Counted from the stretch's first letter, positions 50,837-61,548 are shown. The stretch: 64,000 nucleotides of DNA from Flavobacteriaceae bacterium (GCA_013373385.1 JABXHX010000030.1:1-64000), one strand, 5' to 3'. Program-made: numbers and translations. Notes: a model not told the origin generated them from the letters alone.

Positions 50837-51572
50837 TAAAGCGTTTAAAAATTACTAGATTTACCCAATTATCTAAACTCACTCCCATCATTGTAAAATA
50901 ATAAGCTACGTCTTTTTGTAAAACGGGTGGCTTAGTCGTTGTAATATTTAGTACCACATTATCTAACACATAGTATTGAAACCATTTATCATAAGTGTAG
51001 GTACCAGATAAAAGCTTATTTTTTTCATCAGAAATGACTTGAAAATAGATTGCGTTTTCTTTATGCACTCCATCGTCCCAGTTAAATTTTGGAGTAGTAC
51101 CTGAATTATTAACAACATAACTCACATTCACTTTATCATTCCATTCTGTTGGCTTTGTTTGATGTTTTAATCTAATAGGATTCGATTTATGCAGTTTACC
51201 GTTTGTTTTATATGTAAGCATGCCCCAAACTTCTTTGGCATCATTTCTAATAAACCGTTGTAAGTAACCATCAAAAACACCTTCTTTAGGCAAGATTTTC
51301 TTGGTATATAAAGAAAAATCTTTTTCATTTACCTGTGTGCTTTCTGTTTCAAAGTATTGAATTTCGGTTGCTCCTTTTATTGGATAAAAAAATATGTACG
51401 AAATTGTAGTATTAAACTCATCACTGGCCGCACAAGCAATAACTTCATCTTGTTGCAATCCTAAATTAAGATTCAAATATTCTTGCAGATTATTAGGGTT
51501 AGGTGCTACTTTTTCTTTTGTACAAGAAAACAATACAAGTACAAACAAAACAAGTACAAAATTCTTCTTCAT
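50826..51572 (-). CDS. Predicted lipoprotein, unknown function
   Basis: Lipobox LVLFSC; 248 aa; overlaps the following gene by 11 bp. Confidence 0.78.
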   Translation of the reverse strand: MKKNFVLVLFVLVLFSCTKEKVAPNPNNLQEYLNLNLGLQQDEVIACAASDEFNTTISYIFFYPIKGATEIQYFETESTQVNEKDFSLYTKKILPKEGVFDGYLQRFIRNDAKEVWGMLTYKTNGKLHKSNPIRLKHQTKPTEWNDKVNVSYVVNNSGTTPKFNWDDGVHKENAIYFQVISDEKNKLLSGTYTYDKWFQYYVLDNVVLNITTTKPPVLQKDVAYYFTMMGVSLDNWVNLVIFKRFIAQ

Positions 51573-51578
51573 AAACTA

Positions 51579-52412
51579 CTACATTTTAAATGCAATCACA
51601 GGTAATAGTGCATGGTTAGTAACGTCTTCAGAAACGCTACCGCTAAAGAAATGTGTCAACCCTTTTTTACCTCTAGTAATCACTGCAATTAAGTCGCTTC
51701 CTACTACATTGCAAAAGTTTAAGATTCCTTTTTCTACAGTATAATCTGCGATATAATGAATTGAATTTAATCGGTCTAAATTACCTTCTGCTTTTAATAG
51801 AAAGTGTGCTACTTTATTTTCTATTTCTGTAGAACTTTGAAAGTCTCCGTAGGGAGTGTTTACATGTACTATATGAATTTTATCTGCAAAGTTGCTCAAG
51901 AAATTCATTACACGTTGATAACCCTCTATAGCTTCTTCAGAAAAATCGGTAGCAAAAACTACATCTTCAAAATGAACATCTTCTTGCTCTTGCTTTACAA
52001 CCAACACTGGCACATTTGAGTTTCTTACTACCTTTTCTGTATTTGAACCTAAAAACAACTCTTTCATTCCGCTTGCACCATGAGAACCCATTACAATTAA
52101 ATCTGCATTGTATTCTTCTGCAACATTATTTACTTCTTTAAATGCAATATAATGTTTAACTATTGGGGTTACTTTTACAGCTTCTAAATACGGTTTCTTT
52201 AAAAAGTTTTTAAAGTTTTTTTCTGCCAATTTTAGATAGAACAACGTAGTTTCTTGTTGTTGCAGAGTGCTTTCAGAAATAGATGCAGCACCGATTTCTA
52301 ACATATGTAATACCAAAATTTCTGCTTGGTGTTTTTTTGCAATACTCGCTGCTGCCTTTAAAGCATATTCTGAATGTTCTGAAAAATCTACTGGAACAAT
52401 TATTTTTTTCAT
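51579..52412 (-). CDS. Universal stress protein (tandem UspA domains)
   Basis: IIVPVDFSEHSEYALKAA; VMGSHGASGMKELFLGSNTEKVVRNSNVPVLVVK; second domain with ITRGKKG. Confidence 0.93.
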   Translation of the reverse strand: MKKIIVPVDFSEHSEYALKAAASIAKKHQAEILVLHMLEIGAASISESTLQQQETTLFYLKLAEKNFKNFLKKPYLEAVKVTPIVKHYIAFKEVNNVAEEYNADLIVMGSHGASGMKELFLGSNTEKVVRNSNVPVLVVKQEQEDVHFEDVVFATDFSEEAIEGYQRVMNFLSNFADKIHIVHVNTPYGDFQSSTEIENKVAHFLLKAEGNLDRLNSIHYIADYTVEKGILNFCNVVGSDLIAVITRGKKGLTHFFSGSVSEDVTNHALLPVIAFKM

Positions 52413-52481
52413 GATTTTTAATTTTTAACTATACTCAAAGTTAGTGTTTAATTCTTTTAAAAAGAACGATATTTATCATGT

Positions 52482-53486
52482 TTAGTATTTACCATACAAC
52501 TCTTTTAACAACTTTTCTGCAGGTTTGTTTTGTGGTGTAAACCTATTGTTGTTGATTCCGCCAACATTTTTATGGTTGTGAAACCATTTCCAAATAAATC
52601 CGCCAGCAAACCATTTTTCGTTCCAAAATTGATTGTATATAGCTTGAGTAGCATTTTTTTGAGCTTGATGATTTACACTACCTTCTATCCTATTTGATTC
52701 CCAAGGCTTTTTACCGTTATAGTCAACACTTCTATAACCGTACTCTGTAAATAAAATAGGCTTATGATACTTTTCTTGAATCTTTTTTATGGTTATTTTA
52801 TGAGGTTGCCAACCAGCCTCAAAATCTGCAACTGTTGGTGTTTTTTTATCACTTAAAGGAAAATAGGCATCTACACCAATATAATCTAGCAAATCCCAAA
52901 AAGGAACTCTTTTAAACTCATCCCAATTCGCAGCATAGGTCAATTTTCCTTTATAAATTGTTTTTATTTTTTTTATTAATTGCTTCCAGTATTTAGGTCT
53001 ATGAATTACAAACTTCTCTAGTTCTGTACCAATGCAAAGAATTTCTGCTTTTATTTGCTGGGCAACTGCTGCATAATCTAGTATAAATTTTTCATACGAT
53101 TCTTCTAGCACTTTCCAATCTTCTTCAGAATCCATTTTAATAAAACCCGTATAAATACCTCTAGAAACCCACACTTGTGGTTTTATCATAATTTTTACGC
53201 TACTCTTCTTAAATGCTGTGGCGTAATGCACCAACCCATCTTTTGTTTCTCCAAACCATTGCCGTTTAGAATTGTAATGAATTTTAGGAGTTTTAATATC
53301 TCTAATAAAACCAAAAGGCATCAAAGCAACATAGCTTGCATTAACAGCTAATACGGGTTGTATATTTTTTGAGTCTATTTTAGAATGCGATGCTACAAAG
53401 CTAATTCCGTTTATTTTCTTAGTCTGCGAAACACAAGAAAAACAAACGGAAAGCAAGCCTATTAATAGTAAATTTTTAGTTTTCAC
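52482..53486 (-). CDS. Glycoside hydrolase, TIM barrel, GH113-like, lipoprotein
   Basis: Lipobox; GTELEKFVIHRPKYW and ILFTEYGYRSVD carboxylate motifs. Confidence 0.82.
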   Translation of the reverse strand: MKTKNLLLIGLLSVCFSCVSQTKKINGISFVASHSKIDSKNIQPVLAVNASYVALMPFGFIRDIKTPKIHYNSKRQWFGETKDGLVHYATAFKKSSVKIMIKPQVWVSRGIYTGFIKMDSEEDWKVLEESYEKFILDYAAVAQQIKAEILCIGTELEKFVIHRPKYWKQLIKKIKTIYKGKLTYAANWDEFKRVPFWDLLDYIGVDAYFPLSDKKTPTVADFEAGWQPHKITIKKIQEKYHKPILFTEYGYRSVDYNGKKPWESNRIEGSVNHQAQKNATQAIYNQFWNEKWFAGGFIWKWFHNHKNVGGINNNRFTPQNKPAEKLLKELYGKY

Positions 53487-53508
53487 GGCCTCTAAAATAG
53501 CCTTTTTT

Positions 53509-54369
53509 TTAAAACAATAACCTCAAACCAATGTTAAAAGTTTGACCTAAGCCATTGTCTGTACCTCTAACAAAATTGGTATAAATAGTCTCTAAGTTTA
53601 ATGTTGATGTTAATTGATATTTACCTCCAAAGCCAAGTGCTGTATAGTCTTGCGTAAAGTTTCCAAAACGCTGTGAATGTTGTACCAACCCTAAAATGGT
53701 AGATTTAGAACTCGGAAAATAACTTAGAAAAACTCCTGGAGTAAATACCACTGTATTGTTTGCAAAACTTGCTTTACTTCCAAAATTATATTCAGTATTT
53801 AACTCTGCAAATAATTGCCACTGGCTATTGAATGAGTAATCGTAAAACAATCTATTCTGAAAAGCCCAAGCTGTTTGATCTAAAAAGACACCGTTCTCTG
53901 TCTCATTTTTTACCAACGGAATGTGAATTGCTGTCTGAATAGAGAAGTTTCCAATATTTTTAAAAGGTTGAAATTTTATTGCCGGAGCAATCGATGTAAT
54001 CCCTTTTCTTTCTGTAGCCGGATCGTCTTTAAAGCTAAAAACCGATAAAGCTTGTCGCCCCCCTTTTGTATTCGATCTATATTCTATGATAGCTCCAATG
54101 TTTACTCTATTATTTTCTGATATCCCTGTAAAAGCTTCTATACTTGATGTAAAATAATTCTCTCTTGCTTTAGAGGTTTTTGCGCCACTACTATTGGCAA
54201 ATTTAGTTTCTGTATACAAGTTATTAAACCATTTAATATCCCATTGACCTTGATTTAACAATTTTGAAGGTGTATAGGTTTGGATATTACTTTTATCTTC
54301 ATCTTGTGCATTCACAATAAAGGTACTTGCTATAAAAGCAAAAAGTAGAATAGAAATTTTATGTTTCAT
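53509..54369 (-). CDS. Outer-membrane beta-barrel / transporter-like protein
   Basis: Signal peptide; alternating aromatic barrel pattern; terminal GLRLLF. Confidence 0.75.
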   Translation of the reverse strand: MKHKISILLFAFIASTFIVNAQDEDKSNIQTYTPSKLLNQGQWDIKWFNNLYTETKFANSSGAKTSKARENYFTSSIEAFTGISENNRVNIGAIIEYRSNTKGGRQALSVFSFKDDPATERKGITSIAPAIKFQPFKNIGNFSIQTAIHIPLVKNETENGVFLDQTAWAFQNRLFYDYSFNSQWQLFAELNTEYNFGSKASFANNTVVFTPGVFLSYFPSSKSTILGLVQHSQRFGNFTQDYTALGFGGKYQLTSTLNLETIYTNFVRGTDNGLGQTFNIGLRLLF

Positions 54370-54525
54370 TTTGTTTATATTTTTAGAATTACGTGGTAAG
54401 TCGAGTAATTCAAAAAATGATTACAGAAAAATAGAATTATCAATTATTAATAATCATTCTAAATTAGAGTCTAAGTTTAAGTTTGTAACTTTCCTCTCGA
54501 CAGAATAGCCATCAACAATTAATTT

Positions 54526-55869
54526 ATGGAACATATTGTTATTATAGGAAACGGAATCTCTGGAGTTACAGCTGCTAGGCATATCAGAAAAAATTCTGAT
54601 GTAGAAATCACTATAGTTTCTGCAGAAACCGATTATTTCTTTTCTAGAACTGCATTGATGTATGTCTATATGGGACATATGAAGTTTGAACACACGCAAC
54701 CTTACGAACCTTGGTTTTGGAAAAAAAACAACATCAATCTTAAAAAAGGATTAGTTACTAAAATTCATACAGATGCAACTAAAATTGAGTTTCACAATGG
54801 TGAGCAACTAACTTATGACAAGCTCATTATAGCAACTGGCTCAAAGCCTAATAAGTTTGGATGGCCTGGTCAAGACCTTAATGGCGTTATGGGCATGTAT
54901 CATAAACAAGATTTAGAAAACTTAGAAAAATTTGCACCAAATAATACAGTTTGTAAACGTGCTGTAATTGTTGGCGGAGGATTGATTGGTATTGAGCTTG
55001 CAGAAATGTTACACAGCAGAAATATACCTGTAACATTTTTAGTACGTGAAGAAAGTTTTTGGAATGCTGTATTACCTGCACAAGAATCTGCCATGATTAA
55101 TAAAGAAATTACAGACAATCATATTGATTTGCGTTTGGGCACCAACTTAAAAGAAATAAAAGCCGATGCTATTGGCAATGTAAAATCTGTTGTAATTGCA
55201 GAAACTGGCGAAGAAATTGAATGCAATGTAGTTGGACTTACTGCTGGAGTATCACCAAATATTGATTTCTTAAAAGAGTCTGGAATTGAAATCGGTCGAG
55301 GTGTAAAAGTAAATCGGTATTTAGAAACCAATATTAAAAACATTTATGCCATTGGCGATTGTGCAGAACAACACGAAGCTATTGACCAAAGAAGACCTAT
55401 TGAAGCAGTTTGGTATACTGGTAGAATGATGGGAGAAACTGTGGCACAAACTATTTGTGGTAACAAAACAGCGTACAAACCAGGACACTGGTTTAACTCA
55501 GCAAAATTTATAGATATAGAATATCAAACCTACGGTTGGGTCTGGGCGCAGCCCAAAGAAAACGAAGCTCGTTTTTATTGGGAACACAGTAGTGGTAAAA
55601 AATGCATTCATATTAGTTATGATAAAAATACACATAGGTTTATTGGCATCAATACTTTTGGAATTAGAATGCGACACGAATTTTTTAATAATGCGCTAAA
55701 TAAAAAACTATCGGTTGATGAGGTATTAGAACATTTAGCTGATGCAAATTTCGATCCTGAATTCTATAAATTACATGAATCTGAAATTATCGCAAAATTT
55801 AATCAAGAAAACAGTACAAACATCCAGCTTAAAAAGAAAAGTTGGAAACGAATTTTTAGCCTACAATAG
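54526..55869 (+). CDS. NAD(P)/FAD-dependent oxidoreductase
   Basis: VIIGNGISGVTAARHI, ATGSKPN, VGGGLIGIELAEML, IYAIGDCAE. Confidence 0.93.
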   Translation: MEHIVIIGNGISGVTAARHIRKNSDVEITIVSAETDYFFSRTALMYVYMGHMKFEHTQPYEPWFWKKNNINLKKGLVTKIHTDATKIEFHNGEQLTYDKLIIATGSKPNKFGWPGQDLNGVMGMYHKQDLENLEKFAPNNTVCKRAVIVGGGLIGIELAEMLHSRNIPVTFLVREESFWNAVLPAQESAMINKEITDNHIDLRLGTNLKEIKADAIGNVKSVVIAETGEEIECNVVGLTAGVSPNIDFLKESGIEIGRGVKVNRYLETNIKNIYAIGDCAEQHEAIDQRRPIEAVWYTGRMMGETVAQTICGNKTAYKPGHWFNSAKFIDIEYQTYGWVWAQPKENEARFYWEHSSGKKCIHISYDKNTHRFIGINTFGIRMRHEFFNNALNKKLSVDEVLEHLADANFDPEFYKLHESEIIAKFNQENSTNIQLKKKSWKRIFSLQ

Positions 55870-55871
55870 AT

Positions 55872-57494
55872 ATGAAAGCAATAAAAAATATAGGATTAGT
55901 TGTTTTTATAACAGGTCTAATCATTTTTACAGGAAGCATTTTTACTGGTTCTTTTAACCTAAATGAAGCAGAACTAGACAATTTTATCAGTAGTAAAAAC
56001 TATAAAAACGAACTGATAAAAGAAGAGCTAAAAAAAGCAATTGTAACCTCAGAACCTCTAAGTATTTTTGAGTTTTCTAGTAAAGTTAGAAATGCATATG
56101 CAATTTCTAACAAGTATTATGACGACTTAATTGCCAAATACGACGCAGAAAAAAACTGGGATAAAAAAGGAGCACAATACCAATATAAAATTTATGGAAA
56201 ACCACATACACTTAGTTTTGAATTAGCCAAAATTGCGGGTAAAGGCTCAATAAAAGAGAATCCTAATTTATTTTGGTGGTTGACTTTTGGATTAGGAATT
56301 GTAGGTGCACTATTGTTTATACTACCAAACTATATTTTATTGGGTAATGCTGGTATAAAAAACAATGGTATCTATTTAGAATCAAGTACCAACAGAGGGT
56401 TAATTGCTTGGTTGGTGTTAATTTATCTAGTTGGTTTTTATCTACTCCTCTACTTTATGCCAGATTATGTGGTAAATTGGACTTTTATTTTTGACCCAAT
56501 TAGTAAAGCCTTAAATGGAGGTTTAGCTTCGCAATGGTTTGTATACGGGTTCTTATATTGTGTTATTATGTTAGTTATGGCAATCAGAATGTATATCAAA
56601 TACAGACATAACAAATACCAAATTATCAGAACCACTTCTGTATTATTTTTTCAAATTGTATTTGCGTTTTTAATTCCAGAAATCATGACAAGTTTAAACA
56701 TGCCTGGCTATGATTTTAAGAACGCTTTTCCGCTAGATTACGATTTCTTTTTTGAATGGAATTTAGATAGTTTACGAAGTAGCGGAGCCGTTGGTTTATT
56801 TATTTTGGCTTGGGGAATCCTATTAACCCTTGTTATTGTACCAGTAATGGTGTACTTCTTTGGCAAACGTTGGTATTGTTCTTGGGTATGTGGCTGTGGC
56901 GGATTAGCTGAGACACTTGGTGACCCATATAGACAACACTCAAATAAAACGCTAAAAGCATGGAAACTAGAACGCTGGTTAATTCATTCAGTACTTGTGT
57001 TTTCTTTGATAATGACTGTAGTAACTTTATATTGCTACTTTACAGGAACGAATTCTTTTCTAGGAATCAATTCTCAATGGATAAAAGACACATATAGCTT
57101 CTTAATTGGGGCATGGTTTGCTGGAGTTATCGGCACAGGGTTTTATCCAATTTTTGGAAATCGCGTTTGGTGTCGTTTTGGTTGCCCGTTAGCCGCTTAT
57201 ATGGGAATTGTACAGCGTTTCAAATCTCGTTTTAGAATTACCACTAATGGCGGGCAGTGTATTTCTTGTGGAAACTGTTCAACCTATTGCGAGCAAGGGA
57301 TTGATGTTAGAGCTTATGCACAAAAAGGAGAAAATATTGTAAGAGCAAGTTGTGTGGGTTGTGGTATCTGTTCGGCAGTTTGCCCTCGTGGTGTTCTAAA
57401 ACTAGAAAATGGCCCTGAAAAGGGACGTATCAATCCTACAGAAGTTTTATTAGGAAATGATGTTGACTTAATGAAACTTATAAATAACAACTAA
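55872..57494 (+). CDS. Multi-TM membrane protein with 4Fe-4S ferredoxin domain (NapH/NosR-like)
   Basis: CSWVCGCGG, CRFGCPLAAY, CISCGNCSTYCEQGIDV, CVGCGICSAVCPRGVL. Confidence 0.9.
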   Translation: MKAIKNIGLVVFITGLIIFTGSIFTGSFNLNEAELDNFISSKNYKNELIKEELKKAIVTSEPLSIFEFSSKVRNAYAISNKYYDDLIAKYDAEKNWDKKGAQYQYKIYGKPHTLSFELAKIAGKGSIKENPNLFWWLTFGLGIVGALLFILPNYILLGNAGIKNNGIYLESSTNRGLIAWLVLIYLVGFYLLLYFMPDYVVNWTFIFDPISKALNGGLASQWFVYGFLYCVIMLVMAIRMYIKYRHNKYQIIRTTSVLFFQIVFAFLIPEIMTSLNMPGYDFKNAFPLDYDFFFEWNLDSLRSSGAVGLFILAWGILLTLVIVPVMVYFFGKRWYCSWVCGCGGLAETLGDPYRQHSNKTLKAWKLERWLIHSVLVFSLIMTVVTLYCYFTGTNSFLGINSQWIKDTYSFLIGAWFAGVIGTGFYPIFGNRVWCRFGCPLAAYMGIVQRFKSRFRITTNGGQCISCGNCSTYCEQGIDVRAYAQKGENIVRASCVGCGICSAVCPRGVLKLENGPEKGRINPTEVLLGNDVDLMKLINNN

Positions 57495-57973
57495 TGTATC
57501 GATACACTTTACTTGTACTTATTTTATTGTATAGCAGCAATGCATTGTGTCAAAAAAAATACCATAAAAAGTATTATAAAAATGGACAACTAAAAGTTGA
57601 GGGCTGGCTACAAAACAATCAAAAAAACGGTTATTGGAAATTCTATTTTAAAAATGGTCAGTTAAAAAAAGAAGGGCATTTTTTAAACAATACAAAAACA
57701 AAATATTGGTATTTTTACCGCAAAGACGGAAGCAAAAAAGAGGAAGGTCATTTTTTAAATGACAAAAAGAATAGTTGGTGGCTGTTTTACACTAACAACG
57801 GAGAAGTAAATCACAAATGTCAATTAAAAGATAACCAAAAAAACGGCTATTGCTTGCGTTATCAAAGCAAAAAATTAATCAAAATTGAAAAATTCCTAAA
57901 AGGAAACAAAATAAAAGAATGGACAGACTTGCAATCTTTTAAAAAAGAAAATAACCTGTCTGACTTATACTAA
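57494..57973 (+). CDS. Secreted MORN-variant/YwqK-type repeat protein
   Basis: Repeats of YKNGQLKVEGWLQNNQKNGYWKFYFKNGQLKKEGHF type; signal peptide. Confidence 0.85.
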   Translation: MYRYTLLVLILLYSSNALCQKKYHKKYYKNGQLKVEGWLQNNQKNGYWKFYFKNGQLKKEGHFLNNTKTKYWYFYRKDGSKKEEGHFLNDKKNSWWLFYTNNGEVNHKCQLKDNQKNGYCLRYQSKKLIKIEKFLKGNKIKEWTDLQSFKKENNLSDLY

Positions 57974-58681
57974 ATGAGCCAATTAATCAAAGTAATTATC
58001 CCAGCGTATAACGAGCAAGATTCTATTGCCAATGTTATCAATGACATCCCTACAATTGTAGAAGAAATTATTGTAGTTAGCAATAATTCTACCGATAATA
58101 CAGAAGTAAATGCTAAAAACGCGGGTGCAACCGTATTAACAGAAAACAAAAAAGGATATGGTTATGCATGTTTAAAAGGGATGAAGTATATCGCTTCAAC
58201 AGCACAAAAAAATCCTGCTGAAAAACCAACGATTGTTGTTTTTTTAGATGGTGATTATTCTGATTATCCTGAACAGCTGACAGAAATTGTAGCTCCAATC
58301 ATAGAAAATGATATCGATTTTGTAATTGGTGCACGTATAAAACGACTACGAGAACATGGCGCTATGACTCCACAACAAGTTTTTGGAAATTGGTTAGCAA
58401 CAAGTTTGATGAAGTTATTTTTTAAAGCAACATTTACAGACTTGGGTCCATTTAGAGCCATTAAATATGACAAGTTATTAGCTTTACAGATGGAAGACAA
58501 AACCTACGGATGGACGGTAGAAATGCAATTAAAAGCATTGAAACAAAAACTAAGCTATGTAGAGATACCTATGAAATACAGAAACAGAATTGGTGTTTCT
58601 AAAGTTTCTGGAACTGTAAAAGGAAGTATAATGGCTGGTGTCAAAATTTTAGGTTGGATATTTAAATACAGTTTTAAGTAA
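57974..58681 (+). CDS. Family 2 glycosyltransferase (polyprenyl-phosphate sugar synthase-like)
   Basis: VIIPAYNEQDSIANVI, VVFLDGDYSDYPEQL, DLGPFRAIKYDKL. Confidence 0.92.
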   Translation: MSQLIKVIIPAYNEQDSIANVINDIPTIVEEIIVVSNNSTDNTEVNAKNAGATVLTENKKGYGYACLKGMKYIASTAQKNPAEKPTIVVFLDGDYSDYPEQLTEIVAPIIENDIDFVIGARIKRLREHGAMTPQQVFGNWLATSLMKLFFKATFTDLGPFRAIKYDKLLALQMEDKTYGWTVEMQLKALKQKLSYVEIPMKYRNRIGVSKVSGTVKGSIMAGVKILGWIFKYSFK

Positions 58682-60171
58682 TGGTTGCAGAATACATCAT
58701 CATCATCATTTATTCTCTAGCATTAGTGCTTATTTTTATGTATGCACTGGCGCAGTTAAACCTGTTGATTAATTATTTACAAGCGCAAAACAAAAAAGAT
58801 ACTTGCCAAAAATTTGATCTTACAAACCCAGCAGAAACACCTTTTATAACCATACAGCTACCAGTATATAATGAATTGTATGTAATGGAGCGATTACTCA
58901 ATAATATTGTGAATGTTGAGTATCCGAAAGACAAATTAGAAATTCAGGTTTTAGATGATTCTACAGACGAATCTGTAAATGCTACAAAAACACTTATCAC
59001 CGAATTACAAAAAAGCGGAATAAATATTCAGCATATTAGAAGGACCAATAGAAATGGCTTTAAAGCTGGCGCCTTAAAAGAAGGATTAGAAAAAGCAAAA
59101 GGAGAATTTATTGCTATTTTTGACGCCGATTTTTTACCAAAAAAAGATTGGCTTTTAAAAACTGTCCCTTATTTTAAAAATCAAGAAATTGGTGTTGTGC
59201 AAACGCGCTGGGGACATATCAACAGAAATTATTCTACACTTACAAAAATTCAAGCATTTGCCTTAGATGCACATTTTACTTTAGAGCAAGTAGGCAGAAA
59301 TAGCAAAGGTCATTTTATTAATTTTAATGGTACAGCTGGTATTTGGCGCAAAGCCTGTATTTACGATGCAGGGAATTGGGAAGGCGACACCTTAACCGAA
59401 GATTTAGATTTAAGCTATAGAGCACAACTTAAAAAGTGGAAGTTTAAATACCTCGAAGATGTTGAAACTCCAGCAGAATTACCTGTTATAATCAGCGCAG
59501 CAAGATCACAACAATTTCGGTGGAATAAAGGAGGGGCTGAAAACTTTCAAAAAATGGCAAAACGAGTTATTTTCAATAAAGATTTAGCTGTAAAATCAAA
59601 AGTACATGGACTACTCCATTTATTAAATAGCACCATGTTTTTAAATGTACTAATAGTTGGTGTGTTAAGCATACCCATGTTGTATATTAAAAACAACAAC
59701 CCAATGCTTAAAAATTATTTTTATATGATGAGTTTTTTTGTCATCAGCTCCATTATATTTTTTATTTGTTATTGGTTTATGTATCGTAAAATTTATGGTG
59801 GTGGGTTAAAAAACTTCTTTAAATATATCAGTGCATTTTTTACTTTTTTTTCAATTGCAATGGGATTTTCTTTACACAATACCATTGCAGTAATTGAAGG
59901 TCATTTTGGTAAAAAAAGTGAATTTGTACGAACACCAAAGTTTAATATTAAAACTCTAAAAGACAGTTGGAAAAACAACAAATACATTCATAAAAAACCA
60001 TCTATACATGTGGTATTAGAAGGCATACTTGTTCTGTATTTTGCATTTGGTATGTACAGTGCATTTGTAGTTGGCAATGAAGGTGGTGATTTTGGACTTT
60101 TCCCTTTTCATTTAATGCTATTTTCGGGGTTTGGCTACGTATTTTTTAAATCTGTTTTTTCTAAAGCCTAA
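58681..60171 (+). CDS. Cellulose-synthase-like processive family 2 glycosyltransferase
   Basis: ITIQLPVYNELYVMERLL, IAIFDADFLP, TLTEDLDLSYRA, QQFRWNKGG (QxxRW-like). Confidence 0.93.
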   Translation: MVAEYIIIIIYSLALVLIFMYALAQLNLLINYLQAQNKKDTCQKFDLTNPAETPFITIQLPVYNELYVMERLLNNIVNVEYPKDKLEIQVLDDSTDESVNATKTLITELQKSGINIQHIRRTNRNGFKAGALKEGLEKAKGEFIAIFDADFLPKKDWLLKTVPYFKNQEIGVVQTRWGHINRNYSTLTKIQAFALDAHFTLEQVGRNSKGHFINFNGTAGIWRKACIYDAGNWEGDTLTEDLDLSYRAQLKKWKFKYLEDVETPAELPVIISAARSQQFRWNKGGAENFQKMAKRVIFNKDLAVKSKVHGLLHLLNSTMFLNVLIVGVLSIPMLYIKNNNPMLKNYFYMMSFFVISSIIFFICYWFMYRKIYGGGLKNFFKYISAFFTFFSIAMGFSLHNTIAVIEGHFGKKSEFVRTPKFNIKTLKDSWKNNKYIHKKPSIHVVLEGILVLYFAFGMYSAFVVGNEGGDFGLFPFHLMLFSGFGYVFFKSVFSKA

Positions 60172-61529
60172 TGTCTTTTATAAAAGAAAATAGCATAAAA
60201 TATTTGGTAATTGTCACCACTATTATCCTCTATTTTTTATTTGCTTATCAACTAGAGCGCACACAATTTGTAAACTTACTTGTTTTATATGCTTGTTTGT
60301 TTGCTTCCTACTTTTACCTTTTAAAAAAGAACAATAACGAATTTAAATTTCTAGTAGGAATTGCTGTTTTATATAGACTCGTTTTTTTATTTGCCATTCC
60401 TAATTTGTCACAAGATTTTTATCGATTTATTTGGGATGGGCGATTAATTTTTGAAGGCTTAAACCCTTACCTATATCTACCAGAAGATTTTATCAATCAA
60501 CAACAGTTTCCAGTAAACCAAGCACAAGAATTATACACAAGTATGGGTGCATTAAACGGGAGTCATTTTACCAACTACCCTCCTATAAACCAATTATGCT
60601 TCTTTATAGCTGCTGTTCTTGCAAACAAAAGTATTATGGGCGCAGTTATTGTAATGCGACTCCTCATTATTTTTGCTGATATTGGTATTATCTATTTTGG
60701 CAAAAAAATACTTACTCAACTAAAGCTACCAACCGGTGCTATTTTTTTATATGCATTAAATCCGTTTATTATTATTGAACTAACAGGTAATTTACATTTT
60801 GAACCTGTGATGTTATTTTTCTTAGTCTGGTCTATTTATTTACTTCTAAAAAAGCAACAGCTTTGGGCAGCAGCTGTATTTGCATTATCCATATCCGTTA
60901 AGTTAATTCCATTACTATTTTTACCCTTATTTTTTCAATGGTTTGTAAAAAATGAACATGCGTTTAAAAAAGGAATTGCAACATTAGCTGCTTTTTATGG
61001 AGTTGTTTTAGCTGTAACCCTACTTCTATTTTTACCTTTTTATACTCCTGAACTCATTGCTAATTACTCCAATTCAGTAGGATTATGGTTTAGAAATTTT
61101 GAATTCAACGCCAGCTTTTACTACATTTTTAGAGAGATCGGATATGTATTTAGAGGCTATAACGAAATAGCAATTATTGGTAAAATAATGCCCGCTATGA
61201 CTATCCTTTTTTTGGGGTGGATTACTCTTTTTAGAAAAAATAAACAACCCAAACAATTGCTTACTGCAATGCTATTCGGTATTTCTTTTTATTATTTTAC
61301 CACCACCACAATGCACCCTTGGTATTTAGCCACCCTTATTTTACTAACTACTTTTACACGGTATAGATTCCCTATAATTTGGAGTGTGGCAATAGTGCTC
61401 AGCTATCAAGCTTACGCAAATACACCTTGGCAAGAAAACCTATGGTTGGTGGCTATTGAATATGTTATAATGTACAGTTTTTTAATTTGGGAGATAACTA
61501 ACAAAAAACGCTCCATATTACTTTTATAA
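60171..61529 (+). CDS. Integral membrane GT-C-type glycosyltransferase (mannosyltransferase-like)
   Basis: Many TM helices; DFYRFIWDGRLIFEGLNPYLY, NYPPINQL, YALNPFIIIELTGNLHFEP, MHPWYLA. Confidence 0.82.
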   Translation: MSFIKENSIKYLVIVTTIILYFLFAYQLERTQFVNLLVLYACLFASYFYLLKKNNNEFKFLVGIAVLYRLVFLFAIPNLSQDFYRFIWDGRLIFEGLNPYLYLPEDFINQQQFPVNQAQELYTSMGALNGSHFTNYPPINQLCFFIAAVLANKSIMGAVIVMRLLIIFADIGIIYFGKKILTQLKLPTGAIFLYALNPFIIIELTGNLHFEPVMLFFLVWSIYLLLKKQQLWAAAVFALSISVKLIPLLFLPLFFQWFVKNEHAFKKGIATLAAFYGVVLAVTLLLFLPFYTPELIANYSNSVGLWFRNFEFNASFYYIFREIGYVFRGYNEIAIIGKIMPAMTILFLGWITLFRKNKQPKQLLTAMLFGISFYYFTTTTMHPWYLATLILLTTFTRYRFPIIWSVAIVLSYQAYANTPWQENLWLVAIEYVIMYSFLIWEITNKKRSILLL

Positions 61530-61548
61530 AAAGAACGAATGTTTATTT

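Noticed and set aside
57494-57973. YwqK-type protein as a toxin-antitoxin component
   Set aside because: No partner toxin; MORN-like repeats and a signal peptide argue against it
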